Source: Xylogone sp. PMI_703 (taxonomy: Eukaryota; Ascomycota; Leotiomycetes). Taken from it: a stretch of 64,000 nt of DNA. Where the stretch lies: assembly GCA_021399445.1 (NCBI GenBank), contig JAJTUQ010000004.1, forward strand, positions 6,634,001 to 6,698,000, written 5' to 3'. Under the pieces are notes generated by a model. The model was not told the origin of the DNA and did not search any database. It was given only the letters and a program-made list of their open reading frames with translations. Of this stretch, positions 23,996 to 36,883 are shown piece by piece; positions within the stretch are counted from its first letter, which is position 1; the number at the start of each line of letters is the position of its first letter. The position numbers and the translations under genes were made by a program.

Positions 23996-25822
23996 GGCGC
24001 TGCTTGGCGGCGGGGGTTGTCTGTTGGCAGCGGCAGTGAGATGTGTTAAGGTTAATTAATTAAGCTCTGATGGCACTCCAGAGGAAATTATTGACTAAAA
24101 ACAATTCTCCGACGTTGGCGACGGCCACAAAAACGACGCAAGGTATCACCACACGAGCAGTTGAGCAGTTGGTGATGGTTCCGTCGGGAGGATTAAGAAT
24201 GACACAAAAGGCGCGCTGCCCCGGAAGGTGCGGATCAGGGACCAGCGCGAATGCTGCTTTTGGAGAGGATCGTACAATCAGACTGCTCTGTACGGAGGTA
24301 CATCTCCTCAGTGCCTTCCAAACCGCTTCCAGAGCTCTTTCCTCGTCGCTTTTGTTACGTACAACGGGCTTATCGAGGTGTTTGCGACCTTCCTATCTTG
24401 GCGACCTCTCCGTAGGCAGCGACCCGCACGTGACATAAGAGCTGGTTAACCCTTGGGTAGCCGGTGGCTGGGTGCGGGGACCCAATCAGCACTCAGGAAA
24501 TGGTCATGGCCAGCACGGTTGTTACTCCCGTACGGCATCAATCGATTCATAACGCCGAGTGAGTAATACGGAGGAATTGCACGAACACGGCAGTGAAGGG
24601 TTTTCTACTTCTTCTAAGCGTGCACATTTCCTATTACAGTGTTAAGCTGCTTCAAGAGACACGAAGTAGGCTTGAAAGACAGAGTTTATTGTGGGCATGG
24701 CTGTGATCTCGTGATCCCGTGATCTCGTGACAGCAAAGCTCATCTCCATGTTCTCACATATCTTGCTATATAAAAGTAATGAGCAAGTTGAAAGAAGATG
24801 AAATGAAAATATCCACCTGAATAAGAAAAAGAATATTCCAGAGCGGCGGCAGAAGAGATGTTCCGATGCACCCATCACAGAGACATCCCCAGCGCTCCAG
24901 CTCTTCCAGGTACCCGACCCGCTGTCAGACAAGCATCACCCGCGCGAACCACGCAGGAGAACCGGTCAGGCATGAGCGAATACGCTGGCTCTTGACTAAT
25001 GAGACTGCTCAGCGAGGTAATTGAGTACAATCGACATCTTCCAATGAATTTGGCTCTCTGGCCCGTAAATCACATGATGTCTACCTTTGGTGCTCTAAGA
25101 AGAAATTCTTGGATGGGATTGGAGCTAATCAACTGTCATAATAATGCCCACGATGTACACAATACACAGGATGTCAGGATCAATAATTGCTCTTACGGTT
25201 TTCCGTAACATGATATCATTCCTTCATGGTTTTCATTAACCCGTCAATCAGGAACGACAAATTGCTTGCAAGTATATTAATTCATTAAACAGGACAACAA
25301 TTATATTTGAAACCACAATGACAGGCAATCAAGCGCACGAATAGGATCATTTCAATACAGCAAGAACCACAATCTCACCAAGAGACGCCAGCGCATAATA
25401 TTAAAATCTACTACGACAGAGACAAAAGTGCGGGGTGCGGGGTCGTCAACCCTTGAGGGAGGTTCCATTAAATTGAGCCCTGAACACCTGGTGAAGGTAG
25501 CATCCGCCCGCGATCCCCGAGTCGCCATCTTCAAGTGACGATCTTCTTCAATCACGACCGAGCTGGACTTGGCTCATTGACATCTCGGAATATCGAACGG
25601 GAGAAGTCTTCCCGATATCAACTGCATCATGAATCAATTTTCTAGAGTTGGCTTCTCAGCATGTATATATAATGAATTGTTGAGCCATGAGCTTTCACAC
25701 CTCACCTCATACACTCTGTAGTTCTTCATCACCAGCATAAGAGAACATACACTGCAGTTTTTTCTCTGTCTCTTTGAAAAAAAAAAGAAAAAGAAAAGGA
25801 ACAAGAACACAACCACACCACA
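23996..25822. other. Long divergent intergenic region
   Basis: Holds the promoters of the minus-strand amino-acid transporter and the plus-strand GH16 gene. Several short open frames (for example 24070-24438 and 24642-24932) lack recognisable domains. A pyrimidine/purine tract precedes the GH16 start near 25770-25800. Confidence 0.4.
25664..25672 (+). promoter_or_regulatory. TATA-like box of the GH16 gene
   Basis: TATATATAA about 150 bases before the GH16 start codon. Assigned by sequence and position only. Confidence 0.4.
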
Positions 25823-26618
25823 ATGGCAGCGAAACCTCAATACAGCGTGCTGAAAGCATTGCTACTCTCCGCAATCGTCGGCCCCCTTTCGGTCTCCGCC
25901 CAGACGACTCTGATTCCCACCTCCTGCTTCAATGACCAATCCTCTCTGCAGTCCTACTTCTCCTACAACTACCCCTGGGGCGACACCCACAACGGCGCCG
26001 CCATCATGACCTCTTCCCACGAAGTAGCCAGCGGCGGCGTCCTCACCCTCACGTCAAGCTACACCGGCGCCAGCGACTACGCCTGGACATCCGGCACCGT
26101 CTACGCCAAGCAGCACTTCAGCGTCTCCGCAGGCGGCGGGCTGGACTTCACCGCGCAGTTCATCGCTCCCGTGGCCAAGGGCACATGGCCCGCGTTCTGG
26201 CTGACTGCGACTTCGGGCTGGCCGCCTGAGATTGATATTGCCGAGTGGAAGGGCAACGGGGACATTAGCTTCAACACGTTCAACACCAGCAGCCAGGTTG
26301 CCTCGAGCAACATTGCCTACCCGAGCCCGACCAGCTGGCACACGGTGCTGGCCCAGCTGAGGGATGCCGGGAACGGGAAGGACGTGCGGATCCAGTTTTA
26401 CCTTGACGGCGCGCTCAAGGCGACGCAGGTTGGTGCTGGGTATATTGGGAAGGGGTTCTATCTTATTATTGACTACCAGATGGAGGGGAGCAGTGGCAGT
26501 CCTGGTCCTCACTCCAGTAAGTTTTGTGCCAGAATCATAGGGGAGATTGGAAGTACTGATTTGGTTTATAGCTACTAAGTTCCAAGTGAGGAACCTCAAG
26601 GTCACGAGCTATAACTAG
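25823..26618 (+). CDS. Secreted GH16-family glycoside hydrolase
   Basis: Beta-glucanase/transglycosylase-type enzyme acting on beta-1,3(1,4)-glucan or related polymers outside the cell. Exons 25823-26516 and 26572-26618 give 246 aa. Residues 1-26 are a signal peptide ending SVSAQ. The GH16 catalytic signature EIDIAE places nucleophile Glu136, Asp138 and acid/base Glu141, preceded by the substrate-cleft stretch WPAFWLTATSGWPPE. The last exon gives TKFQVRNLKVTSYN, closing the beta-sandwich; without the splice the frame would end in unrelated residues. No carbohydrate-binding domain or GPI signal is seen, so it is probably soluble. Exact substrate not determinable. Confidence 0.92.
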
Positions 26619-27166
26619 AATGGACTTTCTTGGGATCAACTTTATAAGTGCCATTTTCAAAGATTCTTGTTCTGCTTGTGAAGCGAAGGATTGAATGCAT
26701 GTTTCACTAGCTTTTATTTGCGAGAGAATCTAGGTTCAAGTCCGTTGGAAGTGGAGAAAAGTTTCATATTTCTTTCCTTTTCTTTGTTAAATAAGGCTGC
26801 TTCTTGAGGCTTCGGCCCAACTCAGAAACAGACTTGTTTTGCTATTTCGTTAGAACCTAAAACCACTGTCACTACAATCAATACTTTTTCTCTATACCAC
26901 ATGGTGTGTTTATACAAGCACATCATCCGGGTTTTACAATTGTGAGAGAGCCATGTCAGATTTGTATACGTCCCGAATTCACCGCAAATGTCAAGCTCAT
27001 TTAAATCATCCAGGTACAAAACAAAGCAGTAGATTACCATATATTGTATCTCATGGTTTACTTAGAGACCAGCCGGACTCGCTTGATATAGAGACTTTCC
27101 CGCTCAAGTCTACTTAATGCAAGATACTTTCCTGGAAGGCATAGCAATATCACTACGTCAACTACC
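26619..27166. other. Convergent intergenic region
   Basis: 3' flanks of the GH16 gene and the MFS gene. Nothing else recognised. Confidence 0.4.
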
Positions 27167-29034
27167 TCAGAGACTTGCCTTTCCTTGTGACTCGAACGGA
27201 AGCAGAGCCACAAGCAGACCGGCCACAATAAACAATGCACCACTCGTATAGACAGGTGCCGAGGTTTCGAGGTTTGCAAACATGGCAATAATGGGCTAGG
27301 TGATGTTAGAATTTATAAGCATTCACACGTGTGATGAATGCTGCGAAGAGATGAGGGGGGAAAACTTACAGCCATGATACCGAATATTCTGTTTGCCGTT
27401 GCGGTCAGGGCATTACCCGTTCCCCTATCCTTCGTTGGGAAGATTTCAGGTGTATATCCATACAGAACTGCATACATGATATTACTAAAGAAATTGAACG
27501 CGCAGTTCCATCCAAGCAGCGCATTGGACGTAAGGGCCGTTGTTGAGGCATAGAGAAATACTCCCGTCAAGGCAGTCGAAACAGCCAACGTACCCCTTCT
27601 CCCAAATCGAGGCACTTCTACCAAGACACCGCCAATCAAAGCACCCGGAACACCAAGCACAGCAATGATGAGAGAGTTACGGTATGTGATATATGTAGAG
27701 GCGTCGTGGAATTTGGCACCGCGAATATTTTGGAGATATGGGAGGAATGCATTGTAGAGCGGGTATCCCAGACCAATAAACGCCCAGACGAGCATTATCA
27801 AGGTCGTGGAGTAAGCAAGTTTCTTCGTGGCAAATACAGCACGAACGTGTGTCAGATTAACCTTTTCCAAGTTGCGCTTGATGGCAGTAGCAGCATCGGT
27901 GCTTTGGGTGGTGCCGCCGCTCAACTCCTCGCAAGCCTTGAGGTCTTCAACGGTCACTACGGAAGTGTTAGTAATGGAAAGATTTGAATGCCAGGGAACG
28001 GAGCCGGCAAATAAAACGTACAATTTGATGTTTTCCCGTTTCTTCTAGCAACTTCATGAACAACTGCGACCGCCTGCTCATCCAGTCCTTTCCCCATCAA
28101 ATACTTAGGTGACTCGTACACGGTGAAAAACACAAACCGGATGATAAATTCGATCAAGGATATGCCGCCCATGCAAATGACAAAGTATCTCCAACCCATG
28201 TTCTTAGATCTCGTGCATACTTCACCCTCTTGGCACGACAGGTTCCCCAGCAATGGCCAGGCGACCAAATTGGCGATAACTTGAGCAATCGCCCAGTCAA
28301 TTGACAGGATGGTAAGGAGATATTGATGCGACCCCGGCAAGAACTCGAGGAAAACCGCCGAGTCGACAGGTAGATTGCCGCCTACGCCAAAACTCCAGAG
28401 CGCAGCGAAGCATCCAATGGCAGCAAAATTGGGTGATGAAGCAGCGATCATGCCAAAGACGGCCGTCACGCCCAGAGTCAAGTTGAATGCCCAGCGGCGG
28501 CCGAAGATGTCGCAGCCAAAGCCCCAGAACATGGCACCGGCCAAGAGGCCAATGTTCTGCGCCAGGGTCAAGAGCGGCGGGCGCGAGGGGTCGAACTCGT
28601 TGGTGATGGAGGTGAAGATGAGGGAGGTGACAATGGGCCACAGGTTGTCGTTTGCCCAGCCGAAGCCCACGACGATGAAGAGCTGCCACTGGTACCATCC
28701 CATACCGATTTCCTGGATCTAGAATCACATCTTGTCAGCTAGAGAGGTCATAGCCTCGCACACGGTGAAAACGTTAACTGATGGAGATGTGTATGTGTGC
28801 GTGCTTGTGAGAAAGGGGAGAGAGAGCGCTTACAGCGCGGTTCAAGACTCGAGCCTTTGCCTCGTAGACGGGATCGATGGTGCCCTTGGGGATGGCAGCG
28901 TCATCCTCCTGATAGATATCCTGAACGTCCAGCGCATCTTCTCGGGCACGACCCGCCTTATCAATGGGGTCGGCATCCTTGTGGGACGACGAGGAGGCCA
29001 GCGCAGCCATGGCAGCAACGAATGGATTGGTCAA
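27167..29034 (-). CDS. MFS transporter, sugar/phosphate-porter-like
   Basis: Twelve-helix major facilitator carrier. Exons 29034-28834, 28718-28022, 27956-27370 and 27295-27167 give 537 aa. The N-terminal exon is cytosolic (DIYQEDDAAIPKGTIDPVYE) and ends LNRA; the splice gives IQEIGMGWYQWQLFIVVGFG, the typical helix 1 of this fungal group. GCDIFGRRWAFNL is the loop 2-3 MFS motif, and SFGVGGNLPVDSAVFLEFLP is helix 4-5, as in the organic-acid/phosphate-type branch. YGYTPEIFPTKDRGTGNALT is the conserved segment before helix 11. The final exon completes helix 12 and ends PFESQGKASL. An alternative start lies at the next Met, 8 codons in. Substrate unknown. Confidence 0.9.
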
Positions 29035-30270
29035 CGTTGTCTGAAGGTTGCTTGTGAGGTCCTGGGACTGGCTTTTCTCTCGGAGAGAAGAGAAAAGAAA
29101 AGAGACAAAAGACTGAGGAGTTGTAGAACACGGGGCGCGTGTCAGTTAATAAAAGTAAGACGAAGGTACCGTTGCACCGAGACCTGGTTGGAATGAGACT
29201 TGCATCCTGCTTTTTGCGGTGCTCTCCAGCCACAGCGACGCCCCGCGCAGGGATGCTTATCTTGCGAAAGAAGCTTAATGAATGGCGTCATTCCACGCGC
29301 AAGCCACAGCGCGCACCTAAGCGGGGGAAGGTGTTGATGAAGAATTTACCAGCAGAAACACAGTATAAACAAGTTATCATATACATTCTCGTCAATATAA
29401 GAACCGGTGTTGTGGTTTCATCCAAGTATATATAATATACTGGAGCGAGACAACACAGTACAGCACGAACGAAGCCATCCAGAGGAAGCTCAAAGGCGGT
29501 AAATTAGCCCATGCGCCAAGCACTGTCCGTGGGATGGTGGCCGTAGCTGCTACCCAAGTGAGCCAAAGAGGGCTTGACCCGGAGACGCCGATACTCCATG
29601 GCTTCCTGCTCGAGGAATCTGCTCTCCACCGTGGGATCATCATCCGCTGATCTCGATCCCTGGAGCTGAGAGAGATTCCAGATCTTGCGTGCGGCGTATG
29701 TCTATCCATGAAGTTTTACTGTATACCTAGAGACGGCCAACAGGGCACGCGACACCACACCAGGGCGATACGATACAAGCGTCGTCTGGATTTGGATCTG
29801 CCTTACAGAAGGCGTTACTATTTAGCATTACTACACACGTGGAGATGCTGCAAATAGGTGTCTATGGTTGGCTCATGGCTTACAGTAATCACGGTATCAC
29901 CGCAGCAGGTCTGGCGAGCCGATCCGTCGCCCATTCTCCACATGAGGCTGGATGGCGCCTCCCAAGTATATCCCGGCGCGCCATTCCGGTATAAGGAACG
30001 GCCCTCCGTCTATTGTCCTAATGCATGAGAATGCACTTGAAATCAGCAAGTTATCAATGGAAACGGGAGTACAATTTTATCATTGACATCAGATGAAGAT
30101 CTATACATAACTTATTGAAACAGTTGATACAATGACACAAAATCCTCTCATCATCCGTGATCTCGGGTATATTCGCATCTCTAGAGTAAGCCGCCAAGTA
30201 GCATGTATATATACATGGTAGGTCCATTGTATTAACTTCCAATTTTTTCTTTCTTTTTATTTTCCTCTTT
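29035..30270. other. Intergenic, nothing recognised
   Basis: Promoter of the MFS gene and 3' side of the APC permease. Open frames at 29139-29435 and 29392-29709 have no recognisable domain. Confidence 0.4.
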
Positions 30271-31992
30271 TCATTTCTTAGTTTCAACTTCTTCCTCCAC
30301 TGCAACCTCTTCTCCCTCCAGAAGTCCAGCTCGCCTCAAGATACTCGCGGCTTCCTGGTCAACAATCGGGCCTTTGTACTCTCTCCTAGCTCTCACCATA
30401 TACCACAACCCTGCAAAAATAAGCACGCCACCCGTCACCACCACGCTGTAATTCATCGTCGACGCGGTCACTGGCGTCTCCGGCGGCCAGACCGACCAGA
30501 AGATCACAAACACCATGTACACGCACGCATACGCATTGTTCAGGGTCCCAAGCCACCCCGGGATATACCATGGACCCCAGTTCAGTGGTGGTAGCGCGAT
30601 TTCGATCTCATTGCCCGTGGTAGATTTCTCCTCGTCGGTTGCACTGGCGGTGGTGGTGGTGGGGTGTTGCGGAGCCATAGGTGCGGTGTTGGTACCATGG
30701 CCAACGTTTCCTTTGAGTCGATGATAGAGCAACAGCGCTGATGGAACTAGGTACGAGCCGTAGAAGCCCGTGATGGTCAAGGAAATGACATCGTTGAAGG
30801 CCGTCTCCGACCCAATGTAGATCAAACTGAGGAGGCACGCGAGAGTGCACACAACCACGACAGCAATGATGGGAATGGAATTGTACTTCGCAACCTTACT
30901 CAGGTACCGTGAGAACGGCGTGCCTCTGTCGCGCGCAAACGCCCATGTCATGCGTGATGCAGTTGTGGTGATTCCGATGGCGCAGGCCCAGGTGAGGATC
31001 AGTACAACGGCTACCATGGTGACTGCACCATTCATGTTTTGCACCGAGTCGTAAAAGACCTGGATGAATGGAAATCCCGTATTAGTTCCGAGCACCTTCT
31101 CAGCATCACCCAGACAGAAGAGGACAGTCAGCATCATGGTGAATCCAACCAGGCCGTTGAAGATCATGCTAATGGTGATGACCCGAGGGATGCTAGACGC
31201 TGCGTTCTCGACCTCCTCGGCCATGTGCACACTGGCGTCTGCTCCAACAAAAGTTGCGACGTTTCCGAGGAATCCGACGCAGTACGAGAGGCCTTGTGTC
31301 GGCCAGCCGCCTTCGTTGAACGCTGTTAGGAACACATCTGAGGCGCTACCGTGGGGTGCAGTCGCCCAGAGTGCGGAGAGGATGGCGATGAAACCAGCGA
31401 CGTGGAGCACTAGGATGAGGATCTCAAATCGCGGGAGCTGGTCGGGAATTACAACATTGATGAAGACACCAACAACAGTAACCAGCCAGGAAAAGAGGGT
31501 CCCCTGGTAGGGCTTGGAGTCATAGTCGGGATAGCGGAGAATCAGCAGTCCCTGGATCATGGTACCCGCGAACATGGTCTCGGTAGCCACCGTGGCGACC
31601 CAAGCAAGAGAAGTGAGCCATCCAACGAGGTAGCTGAAGGCCTTCTTGTAGTTTGTAGGCGCAAGCATGTACACCCAGTAATACTGGCCCGAGGCAATGG
31701 GTGCTATGGATGCCAACTCCGCGATGACGGTATATACAGAGAGCGTCGAGAGCCACGCGATCAAGAAGCCAAATACGAGACCAGCCGGGCCTCCATTATT
31801 GAAGCCCTGGCTGAAGAGCGCGAGAATAGTCTCCCAAGTGATCAACTCACAAACCGCGAACCCGAAGAGAGTCCAGAACCCAAACCGACGCTTCAGCACC
31901 TGCTTCTTCCCCAGTATCGCAAGTATTTCCGTGTCCGCCAGCTTCACCCCACTGGTTGTTCTCTCCAGCTGCTCTGGCTTCTTGTCAGCCAT
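30271..31992 (-). CDS. APC-superfamily amino-acid / choline-type permease
   Basis: Single exon, 573 aa, 12 predicted membrane helices. It begins MADKKPEQLERTTSG, with helix 1 at FWTLFGFAVCELITWE. The stretch SIAPIASGQYYWVYMLAP is the conserved loop and helix 3 of the fungal amino acid/choline transporter (ACT, GABA-permease-like) branch. Another hallmark is ASVHMAEEVENAASSIPR, the helix 6-7 loop. A long cytosolic loop (GHGTNTAPMAPQHPTTTT) precedes the last two helices, and the tail is acidic (EGEEVAVEEEVETKK). Relatives import GABA, choline or other amines. A betaine/choline-type substrate would suit the catabolic cluster 13 kb away, but that link is speculative. Confidence 0.9.
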   Translation of the reverse strand: MADKKPEQLERTTSGVKLADTEILAILGKKQVLKRRFGFWTLFGFAVCELITWETILALFSQGFNNGGPAGLVFGFLIAWLSTLSVYTVIAELASIAPIASGQYYWVYMLAPTNYKKAFSYLVGWLTSLAWVATVATETMFAGTMIQGLLILRYPDYDSKPYQGTLFSWLVTVVGVFINVVIPDQLPRFEILILVLHVAGFIAILSALWATAPHGSASDVFLTAFNEGGWPTQGLSYCVGFLGNVATFVGADASVHMAEEVENAASSIPRVITISMIFNGLVGFTMMLTVLFCLGDAEKVLGTNTGFPFIQVFYDSVQNMNGAVTMVAVVLILTWACAIGITTTASRMTWAFARDRGTPFSRYLSKVAKYNSIPIIAVVVVCTLACLLSLIYIGSETAFNDVISLTITGFYGSYLVPSALLLYHRLKGNVGHGTNTAPMAPQHPTTTTASATDEEKSTTGNEIEIALPPLNWGPWYIPGWLGTLNNAYACVYMVFVIFWSVWPPETPVTASTMNYSVVVTGGVLIFAGLWYMVRARREYKGPIVDQEAASILRRAGLLEGEEVAVEEEVETKK

Positions 31993-33822
31993 TGTGTGGA
32001 GGGGTAACTTTTAAGAGAATTAGCTGTGCTGTGTGATGATTAACCAATGCATACGTCTAGAAAGAAAAGATAATTTACAAAGGAAAAAAGAATTTTTTTG
32101 ACGAGAGGTGGAGGAACGTTTAAAAAAGAGGCAAGAAAATATAACCGGGAAAAAGGGTTCTTTATTGGGGTTGAAGTTCCGAGGTTAATGCAGATCTCAA
32201 TTAGCACCCGCGATAAGAAGCTAGAAAAGGATTTTAGCTGTTTTCAGGCATTGTCCCTTATCTAACGCTGCTAGCTAGCCTGGGCACTTGCTTATCAGCT
32301 AGATTTTTGACTTGGTATGGGATCTAATTGATATCTACTGCCCTAAGCTCCATTTCCCAACTCTTTGATTTTCTCCCCTATATTAAAAGCCTCATTCACT
32401 ACATTACATTGAACATACCCGCTGCAACGCTGATCGCGTGTGCATGACAGGACCCCGTTAATCAATTATTACCCCAGATTTTCCCCACACGCTAGTTATG
32501 TAACTGTAACGCGCACCACGTACAGTTTTACTCCTTTGGGGCATCGAGAACCACGCGCTGCTGACATGACTAACTGTGCCTCTTCCCACTCTTGACGACA
32601 CTCCGGATCTTTCTCGCAAAACTCTTTTAAGATACTCTCTTGAGTTATAATTATCATCGGGTTTGCGGCTGTAGGTCTTGTCTTTCAGTTACTGCTTCCC
32701 TCCTGGGGTTGACTTTGCGACTCGATTAATGATTTCTCAAAGTAGATGTGAATCCTGATGTAGGCGCAAGGCCAAGATTGAGGCTGCCTTTCTATTAAGT
32801 CAAGCCAAGTCTACGGAACGGCGCCCGGCAGCCTACACCACTGGTGCTCCAAGTTCATCCCTGCTTGGCGCGTTGCTTGTTAACGGTAAGTCAAGCCGTA
32901 AAATCTGGCCAGCAACCGAGATCCATTTCCGTAGGAAAATGAAGGAGAAAAGTAGTATCATCGAATGAAAATGGTAGAACTCGCGGTTGGTGACGACTAA
33001 TTGATGAAATAATTGGTGTCTGCGAATAGATCTGAGAATCAGCACTCAAATCAAACCACTCGCCTTCAGTGTGTCTTTTGCTGGGTGTGTTTATTTTGTA
33101 AATGAACTATAGTTGAAAGTGTGAAGGAAGTGACAGCCAATGGTTTCCAGGACATCAATACAGCTATCTCACGAAAAATTTAGAAACCATCTCGCAGTCA
33201 TAACCATTAAAGTCACCACAGGCCAGATCTCCCGACGAAGGCACATTCGGCTTGGTTTTGCTTCATCTAATAAGTAGTTTTGACTAACTTCTCTAGTAAG
33301 AAAGACCAAGTGTTCTGAGTTGAAGAGCAGTTCTACAAGTATCCCGAAATATTTGTCATTTTCCAATTAATAGCTATGGATAAATTTGGTTGGTAGAGTG
33401 AGAGATGCCTCAAAGGGGACTTAAGGCGTGTGGTTTTTTCAATGAGTGTGTGAGACCGAGCTATCATTATTATCTTGAGTATATACAATAATGCTCATGG
33501 GAATTGCGGCAGAAACGTGCCAGAACACAGATATAGGGTGGTTATAAACAGCCAGTTCAATTGGAGTTCTCCTTTTGTTCTGAGAAAACGTTTGTTGCGC
33601 GGCGAAGGCGGATGAGCATCTCACCGCTGCATAGACTGTAGTGTCGGCAGCGAATCAACAAACACAACGTTAAACATCAACATATGAGTTAAATTGTTTA
33701 TCTCTCTCAAGTTTCTCAGACCTGCCCTCAGTCCTCCCATCAAGCAACCCATCTCATTTATTCTCTCCTCTTCTCACTACTCTAGACCTCTGTACTGGAG
33801 CAGCAACAATATATAAACTATA
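31993..33822. other. Divergent intergenic region, nothing recognised
   Basis: Between the APC permease start and the plus-strand gene at 33823. No open frame with recognisable similarity. Purine-rich tracts near 32080-32160 lie in the permease promoter. Confidence 0.4.
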
Positions 33823-34789
33823 ATGTCTATTATGACCACTGCGATCGCAAGCAAGAGGCCTACCCGTGCAGCAATCAAGGAACTGGATGAGCGCGTGGCT
33901 TCCCACCAAAAGTTCTCATTCACCTCAGAGGACCTACAGTGTCTGTCTATTAAAAAGCTTCTGGTTTCATTTGAGGGTAAAGATGGCGAGCTAAATCCTG
34001 CTTTTTTTGCTCCTTATCTGCAGGGCATGGAGCCGCCCAAGGATAAATGGGTCGGGATCGAATATCCAACATACGATGCAGAAGAGTCAAAACGGTTCTC
34101 TATGATTCATATTGAGCATGCGGATGAAATATGCAATTACCTTAGTGCCTACTTAGTTGGATACCAGGATCCCACATCAAACGACAAGTATCGCACAATC
34201 AAATCTAGCTGGGCATATCAAGAGTACGTCTATCGCTCTCTCTATTACTTCTAGATTCTTTTCCCTTACCGGTAAGTATAGCACCATCGACTTCAGATTT
34301 AAGAGTCCTCTTTTTGAAGATGGCCATACACCTCAAACCAATGAGAAAGGTTCAAAATGTCCTCCAAGATGGGTATTGAAGTCTATCCGATTTTGGGCAA
34401 ACGAACCAGCTCCACACCTAAAATGTATGATGAGATCTGATGTTGAGGGAAAAGATGACCTGCTTTATCGTGCAGAACTTCTTGCATTAATTAGGATAAT
34501 CAAAGGTCGTCTGCACACATCAGTCTTTGCTGGACATGATGTTCACCCGGTATATTCATCTTTCCTTCTTGCCTGGTTGTTTCTAATTGCTCATTGACAA
34601 CTACAGGTTCTGCTTATCTCCTGCATGGGCATCCAACATGCGCGGATTATCCAGGCTCACTTTACTGGTACTGAGCTAATCGTCCAGTACAGCCGGCTTT
34701 ATGATATGAGAGAGCCAAATGATGCTACCTTGCTGTTGCTGGCACGGTGGTATATAGGGCCGCCTTTGCTAGTAGCGAAGGAAGAATAA
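33823..34789 (+). CDS. Hypothetical fungal protein, three exons
   Basis: Exons 33823-34223, 34282-34549 and 34607-34789 give 283 aa. A second ATG is at 33832. I do not recognise a characterised family. Visible segments: a basic N-terminus (SKRPTRAAIKELDERV), PPKDKWVGIEYPTYD, DTIDFRFKSPLFEDG created by the first splice, KCPPRWVLKSIRFWANEP, and a C-terminal LISCMGIQHARIIQAHF. The last resembles the end of small fungal proteins of unknown function that bear on local effects in secondary-metabolite or accessory regions. No signal peptide or membrane helix. It stands 1.1 kb left of the RiPP cluster and could be its edge gene or unrelated. Confidence 0.75.
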
Positions 34790-35880
34790 ACATCATGTTC
34801 CTTACTGGGGCTCGCTATAATAACTAGACTTTGCGGTGCCCCAATAACTATGGATATGAGATCTGTCACCATTATCGCTTCTTCTAGAAAAGCCGTGGCT
34901 TTTGATAGTAATGTACAAACATACAGTTGAATTAAATTGAACTACTGAATTAATTACTGTATACTAGTCCAGTTAAGCCTTATATATGGACTATAAGCGG
35001 TCCACTTTTGGTTCTCAATGCCAACACCCCCCCTTACTTGTCGCTACTGAGGGGTATATAGAAGTGAAATCTTGCTAATTTTGTGATAATATACCAAAAC
35101 GCTTAACCGGCGTAAGGCCATTCCTTGGGCTCATCTTGGCCCGATATTTCACCAATCAGCTTCTTGAAACTTTACAGAGGTAGAGGTTTCAATTAACAAA
35201 TCAGCTATCATACATTCTCTATGGTAATCCGGCTACAGTAAGTCTTTTAACTGTTACCAAGTCCCTTGTGGCAGCTGCTAATATGAGAGAAATCAAGTGG
35301 AAACACCGAGCATCAACAAGAGCGTGTTTGTTAAAGCTCTCTTGATTTAAATCATTTCATCAGAAGCAGCGTTTTATATACAGAGTTAGAACTTCAATAA
35401 TTACTCAATACTTTAAATAGTATTAGAGTTTATCTCTGCTGACACATTTTTTCTTACATATCGGCTGCTTAGCCCACGTTAAGAAATTCGAAGAAGACTA
35501 ATAATCATGTATTCCTCGGAACTAAATCAAAGAATCTGAGGTTGACTGATGTCAAGTAGGAAAGCAACTATTTCGCTTTCATGGGTTCCTTACAAGCTAA
35601 TCATAATACACATGCAGTGGCAATTAGACATCTACTACGGCTGTTTAAATTGAACGAGAAACAGAATTCCCAGAGAACTGGTCTTCCTTTCTTTGCAACA
35701 CTCATCACCATTTACCGTCTTTAGGCTCGCCTTGTCAATCGAAGAACCCTTCCTAGAAAATTAACTCTCTTGTTTTTATTTTTGTAGCAATTTCAAAATT
35801 CATAGCATTTACCAGAGGCATTTACCACCACTACCCTGTGACTGTATTATTTAATATATACGGCTTAAAAACCTCTATCC
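34790..35880. other. Convergent intergenic region
   Basis: AT-rich sequence between the hypothetical gene and the first UstYa-like gene; both end here. Nothing coding recognised. Confidence 0.4.
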
Positions 35881-36883
35881 CTATATCCATTCTTGATCAT
35901 CTACACCGTTTGCCTCTAGGTAAGTATAGATCTGGTTATAATCTCGACATATATGCTTGGCATCCCAACCGTCGCTGCCTGGGTGGTCCTTGCTAGGAAA
36001 AGATGTCTGTTTGCCTTCCAGTGCTGTATCTCCACAGCACATGATACTCTGGCGAAGGTACTCAAAGCAGTGACCACTATGCCAACCTGATGACTCATGG
36101 ACCTTCCCTCCGGTATTGTTGGACACCAATGATGAGTACAATTCTTGGAGTTTATACTAATATTTATACTGTTAAAAATAGACATTCAAGAACCAGGATA
36201 TTAGATCGGCCTTACCAGGCAATGTAGCTGATGGGTTACCGAAGTTGTAAACACAGGATAGTCATACTCTGGCAATGGCGTAGGAAGGTTATCATAGTCT
36301 TCAACATTATCAATCCGAACGTAGCCGAGGCCCTCTATATAACCATCAGGTTCTTCACATACTTCTATGAGGGACACAGAGACTTACTTGGTACAAGGTC
36401 AAGCCATTTTTGCCTAACACGATTGGTAAACCAGTCCGCGGGGTCATCAGGAGTGTAAGATGAGTCGTGGGCAAATGACTTGATCTGTCGTCTAACTATT
36501 TTGCTCAAAATTGACATTAAAATCATACAGAATGCACTATATTTAAGCTAGAGCCCAGATACATGGAATGGTAACTCACTTTTAGGGGCGAAGCCAGTGA
36601 TATCCCCAGAAGTTTCGAGCTCAGTCTTATTACTATCCCTCGTGGCGACAAGAAAAGCTAATATAGAAATAAGAAGGATAGTATCCAGGAAATACCTGAG
36701 TGAAAGAACAGCAGAGAGTACTCTAACAGCTTTACTTGTTCGAGTTTTCCGCTTGGGAACGCGATCTGCCTCTTCATCCCAACTGTCTTGTGCAAGGAGA
36801 GGGTTGCTATCCTCCCGGCTCAAGTCAGAAGAGTCGTGGTTATCTTCTGACTTCATAACTTCACTGGGGCTCCTAGCAGTCAT
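35881..36883 (-). CDS. UstYa-family (DUF3328) oxidase A of the RiPP cluster
   Basis: Membrane-anchored copper-type oxidase family; members in ustiloxin, asperipin and phomopsin pathways crosslink Tyr-containing core peptides, and others hydroxylate or chlorinate. Exons 36883-36580, 36495-36388, 36364-36216 and 36156-35881 give 278 aa. A cytosolic acidic N-terminus precedes one helix (FLDTILLISILAFLVA), giving a type II topology with the domain in the secretory lumen. The stretch ADWFTNRVRQKWLDLVP is the family's aromatic-binding segment. The two diagnostic motifs are HQLHC (end of exon 3) and HSGHC with FEYLRQSIMCCGD (exon 4). Both are intact. It points away from the precursor, with oxidase B between them. 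Confidence 0.92.

Noticed and set aside
24070..24438. 122-aa plus-strand frame upstream of the AAAP transporter
   Set aside because: No domain; lies in the transporter promoter and is rich in Thr/Arg with no family likeness.
26054..26605. 183-aa open frame antisense to the GH16 gene
   Set aside because: It mirrors the coding strand of a clear GH16 enzyme and has low-complexity composition caused by the sense codons.
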